Positions 11,170 to 22,751 of a stretch of 64,000 nucleotides of DNA are shown here, one piece after another. The stretch's first letter is position 1. Every line of letters begins with the position of its first letter. Position numbers and translations under genes: made by a program. Location: NCBI GenBank assembly GCA_018296165.2, contig JACKQL020000014.1, forward strand, positions 930,001 to 994,000, given 5' to 3'. The notes under the pieces were generated by a model. That model had not been told where the DNA came from and made no database searches. It was given only the letters and a program-made list of their open reading frames with translations. This DNA is from Termitomyces sp. T153 (Eukaryota; Basidiomycota; Agaricomycetes; Agaricales; Lyophyllaceae).

Positions 11170-12852
11170 GCCACCATGTCTTGCCACACCATACCATCCA
11201 ACTCAGCCACTATGTAGTTGCCCCCTTCAGTTCTTGTGAGCACCACCATAGGTCCCCAATAGCAAGCAGCCATCTTCCCACTTAATGACTTTGCTGCCAC
11301 CACATTTCTAAACAATACTAAGTCTTTTGGCTTGAACCTGTACTCCTTGATAGAGGCTTCATTTTCTTGTGTGAAGTTCTCTGCCAACTTCAACTTCTCC
11401 TTGATAACTCTGCTCCTCATTTCATCCACATGCTAAAGTGCTTTGCCAGTGCTTGAGCCCTTAAGTCAACTAGTTCTTCAGTAAACACTGTTCCCTCAGG
11501 CCAGTCCACTAACCAAGTTGCCTCCACTATGTCCAAGGGTAGAATAGGATGTTCTCCAGTTACTAAGAGAAAATGGGAGCATCCAAGTGATTCTGTCTGC
11601 CCACATTACATGCCAGAAGAACCAGTACCACTTGGTCTTGTCTTCACAGGCTTTATACAATGCCTGCCTCACATCCCAATGTGGTCTTTCTATCCTTCCA
11701 TTAGCTCTATAATTATAGGGAGCAATAGTTAGGCCCTGGATCCCATACTTCTTAGATAGCTAATGTACCATCTTGGTAAACTGCCCAGCATTGTCTGTCA
11801 CAATGTTGTTTATACAGCCCCATCTACAGATTACTTCTTCAAATAACCACTGCCCAATCAACTTGTGGTTGTCCTTCTTCAAAGGTCTACCTTTGATCCA
11901 TGAGGTTAAAGCACACCTCCCATGTGAAATCTATTTACACCCATTTGAACTTGGTGTCATATGCATGGTATCCAAGTGTATGGTTTCAAATATACTGGGA
12001 GTATACACCACCACAGGTTGGCTGCACACTGCCACCTTCTGACAAACTTGGCAAGCATGACAAGTGTCTATGTACCACTTTACATCTGCTTCCATTTCTG
12101 GCCACCAAAACCCTTCCTCTAACAATGCTTTAGTTGCAAAGGTCCCTCTATGGCCAAGTGCATCATGGGCTGACTTCAACATGTACATCCTCCTGTCATT
12201 CTCTATCACTAGCTGATGTTTTCCCTCTTCTCCTTTTCCATAAAGCCTTCCTTTAAGATCAAAGAAGAACTGTCTTGCAAACTTGAGAAACTGCCCTTCC
12301 TTCACCCCTAACACTTCTCTTGGTACTTTTTCAGGATGCTTAAGCCAGTCTTGTACTAGAGGCAAGAGACTGTCTAAGGTTTTCCCCTTCTCTGTTCTTC
12401 TTTCTTCTTGGTACTCTCCTGCTCTAGAAGAAGAGGATTCTTCTTATAACAAGAGTGTAGACAAAGTTAGGACTGCTACTGGATTCAAGGTAGTTCCTGC
12501 TTTATTACTCTGCTCTTGTAAACCTAAGCTTATCCCCTGCTCCCTGTCTCTAATCCAACTTCACTTCCTCTTGCACATCTTCTGGAGCTAATGCTAGCAA
12601 GTAACCTCCTCTTGTGTCAATCTGGTCTATGAAGTCTTCCAATTTGAGAGGCACATGCTCTTCCCAACTAGGTAATTTGTTAATCTCATCTGGATATTCA
12701 AAGATCATTGGTTTGGAATCATCCAATAGTGACTGATCTACAGGAGCATACTCTTCATACCCTGGCTGCTTTTCCCTGCAAGATAAACCATCCATACTGA
12801 AAGTCTTCCCTGGAACATGCGTCAAGGTGAAGTGATACATAAGTACAGCTTC

Positions 12853-13201
12853 TGTCAGGGGACTTCTATTTCCAACCTCCACAACCTATTCCAGCATCTC
12901 TGCAGCTTGTTTGACATCTCAGGGGCTCTGGAGAACTGTGGAGTTCTCCATATTACCTCACCAATCATCATCCTAGGGTTAGGACTAGCTCCGGCCTTCT
13001 GTACAGTAGTTCCCATGCCTCTGCCACGCACTGATGCACTGTGCCAAGCAGCAGGGATCCTTAGACTTGTTTACTTTAGATTCCCCTCTGCTAGGTAATT
13101 AGTTACTGATTGTATCATTGTCTACTCTTGCTAATATACTTTGGATTCCCCTCTGCTAGCTGCATGACTCTTATCTGCCACCCCAGAGGTTGCCCTTACA
13201 G
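12853..13201 (+). repeat. LTR of gypsy element G2 (5' copy)
   Basis: Begins TGTCAGGGGACTTCTATTTC and ends AGGTTGCCCTTACA; about 350 bases. It matches 46957-47324 throughout, including GCAGGGATCCTTAGACTTGTT and TTCCCCTCTGCTAG. It precedes a plus-strand gag, so it is the 5' LTR. Flanking bases differ between the two copies (GCTTC before this one, GGTTA after the other), so no target duplication supports that they bound one intact element. Confidence 0.7.
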
Positions 13202-13306
13202 CAGAACAAGTCTCCCAAAACTGGTCTGGAAGCCCCTCATAGCTGCAAGAAACCTCTGAGCAGCTATCTGTTGCTTTCCCACTGGGATTAAGCACCACAG
13301 AGTTCT

Positions 13307-14530
13307 ATGTCTCAGCTTGCCAACCCAGACACACCCTTGGAGGCCCCAGCCCTGCAGGACAAAGCCTGGACCTGCCTGCTACACCTAGAAACCCAGGTGC
13401 GATTAATGCAGTCATCTCTCACCCACCATACAACCAACCTTTCTACCCTCTTTCAAACCATAGATCTTATCTCCCAGTTGCTCCAGGCACTGCTTGAATG
13501 CCTAACTCCTACTCCTGCACCCCCCCTGGCTATGGGACCAGCCCCAACCATGTCTGCACCCATCTCCATAGCTCCAATGACCCTATGGCCACAGATCCTG
13601 CACACCACACTACCAGATGTGTACAATGGTGCTTGCTTCAGTGGGGAACATTTCCTTGAATTCTGCCTCACCTACATCCACCTCAGTAGGGACACCTTTG
13701 ACTGTGATGCATTGAAAATAGCCTGGGTACTGCCATACATAAAAACTGGATGTGCCTCCACCTATGTGTTACAAGTTTTCCATTGCCCCAGAGGTGTTGG
13801 AAGTTTCCCAGACTGGGCCACCTTTGATAAGGACTTCCATACAGAGTTCTTCCCACTAGACCCCATCAAACCTGCAGCCTTGACACTATGTGAGAGGGAG
13901 CAATATGGGCAAGGGAAGCATACATTGGATGAGTACATTGACTTGTTCTGAGCTCTGGTTGAGCAAGCTGCCTAGCCCTATGGCCTTCAGTTATGCCTCA
14001 CTTTCTGGAATGGCCTGCACCCTGTGCTGGTGGAATGCATTGACAATCTTGCAGAGAGCTGCTCAGACAATAAAAAGATTGCTTCATAGTATGAGGTGGC
14101 CTGGAATCAGTGACAACTCATGGAGATCCAGAGAGAGCTCTGCCACCCACATTCTATGCTGTGCCCAGCTCTGGTCACTAGTTTCTGCTACTCCACACCT
14201 GCTCACTCTATGCTGGCCCCAACTCCTGCCATTCCCACAACACAACCCCTGCCACCAGGTATTCCCATGGATGTGGATGCAGCCAGACAGCTCTGTGCCA
14301 TGCCACTATTGTGCTGGAGATGCTAGAAGCCTAGGCACTTTACAGAACACTGCTCCTTGGGTCTGGAGGTGCATTACCTCTCCATGGTGGAGCAGGAGGA
14401 ACTCCTTCTGCAGCTGCTGGCTGCAAAGGATGCTGCTGAAGCTCCATCACCAGATGAGGTGACACCAGAGTTGAACCCAGGGAAGATCAGTGCATGCACA
14501 TCACTTCTAGAGCTGGAGGAAGATTTTTAG
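13307..14530 (+). pseudogene. G2 gag (gypsy capsid and nucleocapsid)
   Basis: The frame from 13307 encodes 214 residues before the first stop. It holds a leucine-rich N-terminal segment (LLHLETQVRLMQSSL), a proline linker, and the capsid-like core (LPDVYNGACFSGEHFLEFC, then FPDWATFDKDFHTEF, then LCEREQYGQGKHTLDEYID). Past stops, a CCHC zinc knuckle remnant (CWRC-x4-HFTEHC, with a stop inside) lies at about 14311-14352 and the gene ends near LLELEEDF-stop at about 14530. Stops fit loss of Arg and Gln codons by C-to-T changes. A second diverged copy lies at 15722-16390. Confidence 0.75.
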
Positions 14531-14655
14531 TTGAGCAACAGATGAGGTGTATGCCTCTGTCACTGGGTGCTAACATGTCTGTCAATAGAAAATGAAATTG
14601 CCTTTTCTGATGTTCTTCATTCTGAGACAAAAGAACCTCAATGTTCCCCTCCAGA

Positions 14656-14850
14656 CATAGTGCATGTGTAGAGTTTGTAATGACATGAGAGATGAAAGGG
14701 ACTTAGGAAAGATAAAGGAAACAGAGAGAGGCAAGACAAGACACAAGACAAGACAGAGGCAAGACAAGACAAAGGCAAGACAAGAGAGAACTGAGAAAAG
14801 AAATAGATTTAAGACTAAAGATAGAAATAGAGATGAAACAAAAAGAAACG
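14656..14850 (-). repeat. Fragment of a G1-family LTR
   Basis: The stretch from GTGCATGTGTAGAGTTTGTA through the AAGACAAGAC-rich tract to AAAGATAGAAATAGAGATGA matches, in reverse orientation, the middle (promoter-proximal pyrimidine tract) of the G1 LTRs. Both LTR ends are missing. Confidence 0.55.
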
Positions 14851-15511
14851 AGCCTCACAAGCCACCACAGAGGAGCCCTCATCAGTGGCTCCCACTGCAA
14901 GTGCAGCCCCAACTGAGGAGGGGCCTTTGTTGTTAGTAGCTGTGGCCACATCTACAGCCATTCCACTACTATCAAGCTCTGGTGTGTCTTTTGAAGACAC
15001 ACCCTCAGAGAAGTCTATAGAGTTGGACTATGCCTATGGCTCTGTGTTGACCACACTTGCCCAACCAGGAACAACTCCACAAGTTGTCCCCAGCCCTATG
15101 GAAGCAGTAGTAGCAACTATTCTTGCTACTCCTACTGCTCCTGAGGCTGGAGCCAGTGGCTCAAGTGATCCAGCTAATGCTGTATTAGAGTGCTGGGCAG
15201 ACATCATGAGTAATGAGGAAGCAGAGGCCTCAAAGATGGACAAATGAGCAGGGTGAGCTATTATCATAGCTCACAACAAATTGGTAATTGCACATGGGCT
15301 TGAGCAGCCCATATTATTTACTCAGCACAGTTGGACAGCACACTGAAGTATATTTGTCCACATAGAATTGGTTGATTCTACTACTGATATATGTAGGAAT
15401 TTGCATGCAAATTCTGGTGCACACCCTTCAGTGGGATGCTGTATCCCACCATTTATTCTTTGTCTTTATTTGTGTAGAAGTAAGTCTGTTGATAGACTCA
15501 AAAGGGGGGTA
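14851..15511 (+). pseudogene. 3' internal remnant of an LTR element with polypurine tract
   Basis: A frame at about 14885-15247 is Ala/Ser/Thr-rich with an acidic end (CWADIMSNEEAEASKMDK-stop) and no recognised domain. It is followed by non-coding DNA and the purine run AAAAGGGGGGTA immediately before the LTR at 15512, so the segment is likely the 3' end of that element. The rest of the element is not seen. Confidence 0.35.
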
Positions 15512-15721
15512 TGTAACAGAGCGCCCATTACATGCATACATATATTACATATTATTATTTAATTACACTGATAGTATCACATGACACTATCCCTAAAAGT
15601 ATTATACTAGTACTTATGTAAGGCAGTGCCTTACTTCATACTTTGTAGATAGAACTATTGATTAGTTTTGACTTCTGTTGTATGAACTGTAAGCTGTGCA
15701 ACCCATAACAGAAATGTTACA
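15512..15721 (+). repeat. Short LTR (210 bp) with TGTAAC/GTTACA ends
   Basis: It starts TGTAACAGAGCGCCC and ends CAGAAATGTTACA, a six-base inverted terminal repeat. A purine tract directly precedes it, so it is a 3' LTR on the plus strand. No second copy occurs in the window. It abuts a gag sequence that begins exactly at ACCCC, the same bases found in gag copy 1 at about 13860, so the insertion was into gag. Confidence 0.6.
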
Positions 15722-16390
15722 ACCCCACCAAAACTGCTGCCTTGATGCTACATGACAGGGAGCAATATGGGCAAGGGAAGCATATACTGGACAAGTACAT
15801 CAACTCTTTCCAGGCACTGGTTGAGCAAGTCACCTACCCCAATGGCCTTCAGTTATGCCTCACATTCTGGGATGGCCTGCACTCCACACTGGTGGAATGC
15901 ATTGACAATCTTGTTGAGGGCTGCCCAGACAATGAAAAGATTGCTTTATGGTATGAAGTAGCCCAGAATCAGTGGCAACTCATGGAGATTAAAAGACAGC
16001 TGTGCTGCCCATACCCTGTGCTGTGCCCAGCTCTAGTATCTAGCCTCTGCTACCCTGTACCTGCTTGCCCAATGCCTGCCCCTACTCTGGCCATCTCTGC
16101 AACATGCCCCTTGCCACCAAGCATTGCCATAGACATGGGCACAGCCAGACAGCTCTGCACTGTGCCACTACTGTGCTCAAGATGCCAGAAGCCTGGGCAC
16201 TTTGCATGACACTGCTTCTTGGGTCTGGAGGTATGTTACCTCTCCACAGTGGAGCAGGAGGAACTCCTCCTACAACTGCTGGCTGCAAAGGATGCTGCCA
16301 GAGCTCCATTGTCAGATGAGCTGACACTAGAGTTGACCCCAGAGGAGATCAGCACTTGTGTGTCATCTCTGAGACTGGAGGAGGATTTTT
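15722..16390 (+). pseudogene. Second gag copy of the G2 family, C-terminal part
   Basis: This is clearly paralogous to 13861-14530: REQYGQGKHILDKYINSF, then LCLTFWDGLHSTLVECIDNL, a CCHC knuckle (CSRCQKPGHFA-stop-HC) and the same end (LRLEEDF-stop). The knuckle lacks one residue to a TGA codon. Only the part downstream of the capsid core is present; the upstream junction is the 15512-15721 LTR. The sequence beyond the stop differs from that after copy 1, so the two gag copies come from separate insertions or a duplication followed by rearrangement. Confidence 0.7.
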
Positions 16391-16954
16391 AGTTGATTTA
16401 GTGCTAACTGCATTACAGGATTGTTGATGGTGTCAACACTGACATCCTCTGGAACTCTGGCTTTGTGAAGCCACTAGAGCAGATGAGCAAGCTGCTCATC
16501 CATGGCAGTGGAGGGCTCAGGCCCTTTTGCTTTGCCCTTGCCCTTCTCCTTTGCAGAGAAGCATTGCTTGACTGTCTTCCAGGTGGTCTATAAGGGAGTG
16601 CTACTCCTCTGTGCCAGTGTGGGCAGCAACATTGCAGTCACCTTGCCCTTTTCTTTACTAGTTGAAGCAACTGTTGGTCACTCTGACACACTTGACAATA
16701 ACAAGGGCATGTCCAATGGACATGTTCCAGTAGACAATGGTAGATACAACTGCCAAGGAGGTGCTAGCAACTGCATCAGAGCCATGATCAACTCTGGGCC
16801 ATTGTCATCCACCTCCATTGCATCTGATGCCAATGCTGCAGAGACCAAGATCTCTACCTGTAATGACATAGTGGCAGGTTGTCATTGACCTGCCATACTC
16901 ATTGTATGGCTGGGACTAGCCAGGACCAGCCACTGGGGGTGGGGCCACAACAAA
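16391..16954. other. Unclassified repeat sequence
   Basis: No domain recognised. A plus-strand frame at 16502-16888 (129 codons) has no motif and no conserved partner in the window. CpG is scarce, so this is presumably decayed transposon sequence between gag copy 2 and the minus-strand element G3. Confidence 0.3.
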
Positions 16955-17515
16955 CTATAGCATCACAAACTGCTGGAACTCCTGGGACCACACTGGTTGT
17001 GCAGTCACAGGATATCCAAAGTTGAACTGAGGGGGGGCTGGTGGTCCCCCATGTCCTCTTCCTGCTCCTTGAGGTGAAGCAGATGGTCCCTCATGCCCTC
17101 TGCCTGCTTTGCCTTGTTGAGGAGGCAAACTATGTCCCCTCACTGGCAACTGCTGCATCACCACTGTGTAGCTTGGCAGAGCTACATCTCCTGGCACCAT
17201 TGGTGGTCCCTCACTCATAGGCCTCATGTCCCTTTGAGCTGGGGCTGCTCTTCTCATTGTTTGGAGTACTACATCCCCTGGCACTAAGCCTCCTCATAAT
17301 GCAGCAAAGCCTCCAAAGCCAGGGAGCAAACTACTCCCTGATCCTCTCCCTCTTGGGCTCTCTCCAGAGCTTAACAAATATCCTGGCAAATCCATGTCTG
17401 CCTTGTCTGTCCATTTTTTTTTCTTGCCCATAGAGCAAGGATTCAGTCCTCTTTGTAACATTGGCATGTAGCACCAATGATGGGTAAGAAGACAAAGTCT
17501 AGTTGGACTTTGCAC
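16955..17515 (-). pseudogene. Pro/Gly-rich tail region of gypsy element G3
   Basis: Two minus frames (17515-17294 and 17284-16955) encode a low-complexity Gly/Pro/Arg-rich protein (SPRGRGSGSSLLPGFGGF; GRGHGGPPAPPQFNFG). They lie 3' of the chromodomain of G3 with the same orientation. Whether this is a separate small ORF of the element or the start of another gag is not clear. Confidence 0.35.
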
Positions 17516-17587
17516 TCAGCTAAAAAATCAGCTGACATAATTATTGATGGCTGCTGGCATGGTGGCCTGTCAACTTCTAGGACTAAG

Positions 17588-19770
17588 TCAAGTTAACTTA
17601 GACCTTCTAGCCAACTGTGCAGGGTGCTGCACACCCTGCAGTTCCAGGTATCTGTCAAGGGCTGCCAGGTCCTTGCAGGTCACAAGAAACTCCCAAGTGG
17701 TGTCCCCAAGACTCCAACAAACCTTGAATTTGAGGTTCTTACCATTCCAACAATGACCTATCAGGTCATCAACAAACCATTCCTGGTTGTCTGAGGTGCC
17801 AAAGTTGTAAGGCTCAGACATTGCCCTATTGGAAAATAAGGCATTGTTGCTGGCCTTATAGGGGCACAGCAGCAACACATAGAACTTAGGATGTATCCTT
17901 CATTCCTGGAATGCTGTAGGCAACTCCAACACATAGTTGGAGGTCTCACTGTAGGCCTCCAAAATCCTATATGGCCCAACCCACTTAGGGCAGAGTTTCC
18001 TTGCTCTGCCTTTAGGTAGGTTGAGGTTTTTTGTTGAAAGGTACACCAATGCACCTTTCTCTAGTTTGGGGTTAGGCCTGCAATATGAATTGGCCAGGTG
18101 CATCTGAAAGATGTGTGCCTTTATCATTGTGTCATGTGCTGCTGCCAAGTTCTCTAGAGCTTGGCAGGCAAACTGTTGGATTCCCTTTGAAATAGCAGTA
18201 TCTGCCCTAATCTCCCATATCATGGATGGCATGTCCCACCATTCAACTTGAACAGTACAAACCATATCATCTTAGAAATACTTGCATTCATCACAAACTT
18301 TGTTAAGTCTATTCAACTTAACCAGTCTTTCTGGTCCAGTCATACCATGGTATGCAGAATCTGACTAACATTCTGATTGGCATATTCAGTCTGACTATCT
18401 GTCTGTAGGTGAAACAATGTAGACATTAGGAGCTTTGCTCCTAATAATTTATGCAGTTCACACCACCATTTTGACATGAACTCTGAGTCTCAATTGTGGA
18501 CAATTGAGCTTGGGAGGCTGTGCAGCCTCACCACCTCATGCATGTAAATCCAGGACAGCTGCAAAGCTGTCATAGTAGTGTGCACCAGGATAAGGTGCAC
18601 TATGCTTGTCATCTAACATATAACTACTCATAGGTAGTTATACTCTTTCAATTCAGGGAATGGGCTGATAAAGTCCATCTCTATTGAATCCCAGGGCTTA
18701 ACTGGCACTGGCAGGGAATGTAACTTCCCTGAATGGAGCTGGTTGCTCCCTTTGGCCCACTGGCACAGCTAACAAGTGGTACAAAATGCACACATGTCTG
18801 CAACCACTGTCAGCCACTAATACTAACAACAAATGTACTCTGTTGTTCTCTGGGCACCAAAATGCTCCATTACATTGTGTGCTTGCTTGATCACACTAGT
18901 CACCAATTCTCAATCATGAGGTATACAAAGTACCTCATGGCCCAAGATGTTGGTAGTCCAAATCAGCTTGTCCTGGATGTGAAAGGACTTATAGTCCTTT
19001 GGTTGAGTCATGATTTCTGCAAAGAGCTTGTCTTTGCTGTATAGGAATCAAATTCAATGGAGGAATTTCCCATCTGTCCTATCTTGGAGTTGAGAAGACT
19101 GGGCCACCCCTAGAATGGCTTCTCCAAGAGACATATCAATCTTGTCCCCCAACATATCAGACCCATGTTGAGTGTGGGCTGAGTCTCCCTGACTATTATT
19201 ACTGGTGGCCAGTATGTCTGCTTCCTCATCACAAATCTTGTGACAATTGTGCACTTGTCTGCATCCATGGCTAGGTCCATTGTAGAGAGCACATATCTGA
19301 TCCAGTTGCACTTGCATTTCCTGTATGCACATAGGGGGTAGATCATCTTCCTCTGGGTCAATATGAGCATCTGCACATACTCTCAAAGTAGTAGTAAATA
19401 AACAGTTTGCTACCTTATTGAGCTCTTCTTTTACATATGTGATGTCAAAATTATATTTTGACATATAATCTGTCCACTGTCATTGATGTGTTGAGTTTTG
19501 AAGAACTCAAGTGCTTTATGATCTGTTATCACACAGATCTTGTATCCCAGAAACTTATCCTCCTACTTGAGGAGGGCTTCTAAGATAGCCAGAGTTTCAA
19601 GTTCATGCACAGCATAATCTTGCTATGCATTAGTAAACTTTGTGAACATGAATCTTGCTGGCCAACACTTCTGCCAGCTTGGTCCTTATCCATACATTGC
19701 TCTGATGCCTGTCTTTGAGGCATCGCAGATTAACCAGATAGAATCCTTGTGTTGAGGATCAATCAGACAT
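17588..19770 (-). pseudogene. G3 RNase H end, integrase and chromodomain
   Basis: 19464-19054 carries the RNase H end (MSKYNFDITYVKEELNKVAN, corresponding to the usual 'K-x-ADALSR' end, here decayed to ANCLFT). 18265-17900 is the integrase C-terminal beta-barrel region (KLEKGALVYLSTKNLNLPKG, then ARKLCPKWVGPYRI). 17878-17588 is a chromodomain (EWFVDDLIGHCWNGKNLKFK, then VCWSLGDTTWEFL, then LDRYLELQGVQHP). Chromodomains on this type of integrase direct insertion to heterochromatin in characterised elements. The integrase core between about 18270 and 19050 is riddled with stops. Confidence 0.75.
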
Positions 19771-19775
19771 ATGAC

Positions 19776-20700
19776 TCAAGTTTTAGCACAGATCCTCTTG
19801 ATCATATCAAAACACCATTGGTGGATGGGTTGCCAATGAAATGGCAACCTATTCTGCATCATGGCCATTAATGGCTCAGTGTATGCAAATACATCAGGCA
19901 GAAAGTTCCTGATGTGATTCACCAACCCAATGAACTGTTGGATGTTGTTGTAGGTTCTGCACCACTCCTGAATCCTATTCAACTTCTCCACATCAGGTTG
20001 TATACCCTGCAAGTTGATTACATGGCCAAGGCACTCTATGTGCTTGACATATAGCTTACACTTCTTCCATTTGAGATAGAGCTTGTTTTTTGTAATCTTT
20101 CAAAGACTACTTGAAGGTGTTGCCTGTGTTCCTCAATGGAGACTGAGAAGACAAATATATTGTCTAAATAGACATGCATCCACTTGCCAATGATGTCTCT
20201 AAAGATGGACATCATTAGGTGTTGGAATGTGGCTGGCACATTACAGTTGCCAATCTGCATGATATTACTGCAATACATCCAGTAATGGTCATCAATGCAG
20301 TCTTAGGTACATCAAATGTACATATCCTCACTTGTTCATATGCATCAGTGAGGTCAATCTTTGACCTTACTGGTGTGCAAGCCCCATCCTCCCTAATAAC
20401 CTCTTGGTCTAGTAAGGACATTACATCCTTAATGGTATTGCCATTGTGCTGACAAGCATCTAATGCCATCCACAGGGATCCATCCTTTTTGAGGATGCAC
20501 AACAGTGGTGCAGCCTGATTGGCTGCATATGGCTCTCACCACTTAGCCCACACATAGCAGTCAATCTTGTCCTTCAATTGCTGCTGGAGTGACTTAGAAC
20601 ACCTTGGCATGAAGTATGAGTACTGTTTGGACTCATCAATGAGATTTATCTCATGATTTACTTTGTGCCAAGAAGGAAGTTCCTCCTTTGTTCCAGTGAC
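19776..20700 (-). pseudogene. G3 reverse transcriptase
   Basis: Broken minus frames show reverse transcriptase motifs in order: KKDGSLWMALDACQHN (motif 1 region), SKIDLTDAYEQVRI (motif A, catalytic Asp in DLTDAY), CNVPATFQHLMMSIFRDII (motif B region) and MHVYLDNIFVFS, where the second Asp of the active site YxDD is Asn. 20012-19776 is the thumb/connection (IQEWCRTYNNIQQFIGLVNH). The active-site change is a G-to-A transition on the coding strand, the same class of change seen across the block. Confidence 0.75.
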
Positions 20701-21437
20701 TATGTCTTGGAACTCATTGTACCATTGCTGTCAAAGGCATGGAATATTGCCTTCTGATAGCTTGGGAGGTTGTAACTTTCCCCCAACTATCTTTGGCAAA
20801 GAGCAATACTCTTCCTTGTTTGACTTTGCTGGTGGTACAGGCTTTGTGTACTTATCATGCAAGGTCATCAGGCAAATTTCTCATTTGTCTAGTATGTTCA
20901 GCCAAGCAGGACCATGACTTGTTCTGCCTCTTGCTTCTTTCCATGAGTATTCAAACTTGCTAGGCTTGGATATTTTATCCTCCATAGCCATTCTATATAT
21001 TTCATCCTCAGGGGTTGATCTTCTTACCCCTTCCTATTATGTCAGGTCAGCTATGACTTGATTCCACTCTTGTAGCATGCATGGGCCATACACCCATTCC
21101 AGGGTAGGCTTTGGGATTGGTCTGTCCCAAATCTTCCTTTCCTTATCTTCAAAGGGTCAATTTGAACCTTCTGGCATACTCTCCCCCCCTTTTGAAGAGT
21201 ACTCCTTTGATACTCTTCTTTGGATATCACCAGAGATGGGTGACCATTGGGTAGAATCTCAGTTACCTAAAGTTTATCCTCATTCACTACCTCCTCTATA
21301 GTGGGCTGCTTGAGTCCACCAGGGAGTCAAGACTGCTTGTTGTGCCACTTCTCCACTGTGCAGAAGTGTCATGTGTGGCCATCAGCATCCTCCAGCTCCA
21401 ATCTGTGAGCTGCACTTGCCCTTCCATCAATGACCAC

Positions 21438-22029
21438 CTAGTCATATGCAAAATCCAGGAGAACCTTATGGGCTCTCATGAATGGTGTCCCTATGATCAT
21501 ATTGTAGCAATCAAAATTTGCAACATCTACATAGACATTGCAAATCTCACCAGGGACCTTCATGGTAACCCTAAAACCATGGTTTACTATGGAACAACTT
21601 CCAATTGTTCCTAGCTGCAGAATAATGGGGGTAGCCAGCAGTGCCACCCATATTCCAGCTACATATGCAAACAAGGGAGTGATTCCAGAAGTGGTACTTG
21701 CTGAATCCCACAACATCCATGCTCTGTGGCTATTCACTTCTACTCAAGTGACAAGACATTCTTTGTCTTGTGCCAGCAGCACTGGGCATTTCATAGCATC
21801 CTTAGATGCCACAAGCTGCACTTTTCTCATACAAACTTTGTCACTAGGTCCTTTCTTCCTTTGTTTGCAAAATAAACCTCTGTGAGGACAAATAGTCCCT
21901 CACTATCACTACCATGAGTATAGTACTTGTTGTTGTACATTTCCAATTCAATGTACTCCTCACCATGCTCCTCAGTCCCATTGGACTCAAACACCTCATT
22001 GGTGTCAGCCTTATGTTGAGATGCCACAC
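21438..22029 (-). pseudogene. G3 retroviral-type aspartic protease
   Basis: Minus frames 22027-21827 and 21737-21438. The first is an acidic leader (EHGEEYIELEMYNNKYYT). The second has WMLWDSASTTSGI at the active-site position, where DSGST would be expected, and ends NFDCYNMIIGTPFMRAHK, the typical beta-strand/flap end (xMIxGxPFMR) of this family. It lies upstream of the reverse transcriptase in the same orientation. Its left neighbour is a 30-base G2-like tail and LTR at 22046, so G3 is cut off before gag. Confidence 0.7.
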
Positions 22030-22045
22030 ACTAGAGAGGGAGTGA

Positions 22046-22344
22046 TGTCAGGGAACCATTGTGGCTGGACCCCTGGATTTTTTCCTTTATTTCAAGCCTG
22101 CTCCTCATTGTAGACCTCCTATCTTTGGGCTACAAGTACTTTGGACCAAGAGCTATTCTCTAGCTATCTTTGTACATTGTCACATGCCAGGAGTCTGGAG
22201 ATTGAGGCCATTTATAATAAATTTCTGCTTTTTGGACTCTGGATTTAGTTGTTGTTGGGTGTTTTTTTCCAGAAGCTCTAGAGTAAATTTTTCAAACACT
22301 GGCATTGGGGATTCTTAGACTTGTTCTCTTTGAATCTCCCTTTG
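22046..22344 (+). repeat. G2-like LTR, 5' part
   Basis: The junction CTAGAGAGGGAGTGA-TGTCAGGGAACC copies the G2 3' end (GCTAGAGGGGGGGTGA-TGTCAGGGGAC at 46940-46968). Later GGGATTCTTAGACTTGTTCTC matches the G2 LTR. The middle is diverged and the 3' third is replaced by the next repeat. Confidence 0.45.
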
Positions 22345-22751
22345 TGTGATGACCACAACTCCTGCAATAGAAGTGATTAACCAACTGGACCAAAAGGCCA
22401 CAATGTCAAGCCTGCCTTGATAAGTTGCAGGTACTATTCAAGCAGTATCCAGTGTCATGATGCTATGGGTCATAACACTTTGCCAGGTGAGTAGCTAGAA
22501 CTCTGGAACTTCTTGTAGATGCTGAATAGATGTTAGAGGTTGATGTCTAGGACATGATTAAGTACTCTGGACCTCAATCATGTTGTGTACTTGACTGAGG
22601 GTAATATGTATTGTCAGTGAGTATATATATCTACATTGTCCCATATACTAAGGGTAAGATCAAATATATCAATGAAAGTATGTTGGCTCTTGCCAGTCAC
22701 CAAGCTTTGTAACAGTTACAGTGATGTTTGATGACTTGCTGGCATCCAACA
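22345..22751 (-). repeat. Candidate LTR (407 bp), minus strand
   Basis: In the minus orientation it begins TGTTGGATGCCAGC directly after the purine run AATGAGGAGGAG and ends TGGTCATCACA, giving TGT...ACA ends. It includes an AT-rich TATATATA stretch. No second copy was found, so this is tentative. Confidence 0.35.

Larger units (their letters stand above)
10098..12852 (-). pseudogene. Gypsy pol fragment (RNase H end plus integrase), split by a solo LTR
   Basis: Reading right to left: 12852-12550 has the end of RNase H and the linker (LTHVPGKTFSMDGLS, then EYAPVDQSLLDD and IDTRGGYLLALAPEDV). 12365-11931 has the integrase zinc-binding region (HDALGHRGTFA ... FWWPEMEADVKWYIDTCHACQ, an HHCC finger). 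The catalytic core follows with several stops. 11429-11170 is the integrase C-terminal part (FKPKDLVLFRNVVAAKSL). The coding sequence is interrupted at 11170 by the solo LTR and resumes at 10164-10098 in the same frame, ending in TGA. The 5' half (gag, protease, reverse transcriptase) is absent; the right edge abuts the G2 LTR at 12853. Confidence 0.8.

Noticed and set aside
16502..16888. A 129-codon plus-strand frame
   Set aside because: No motif, no conserved partner, in decayed repeat DNA.
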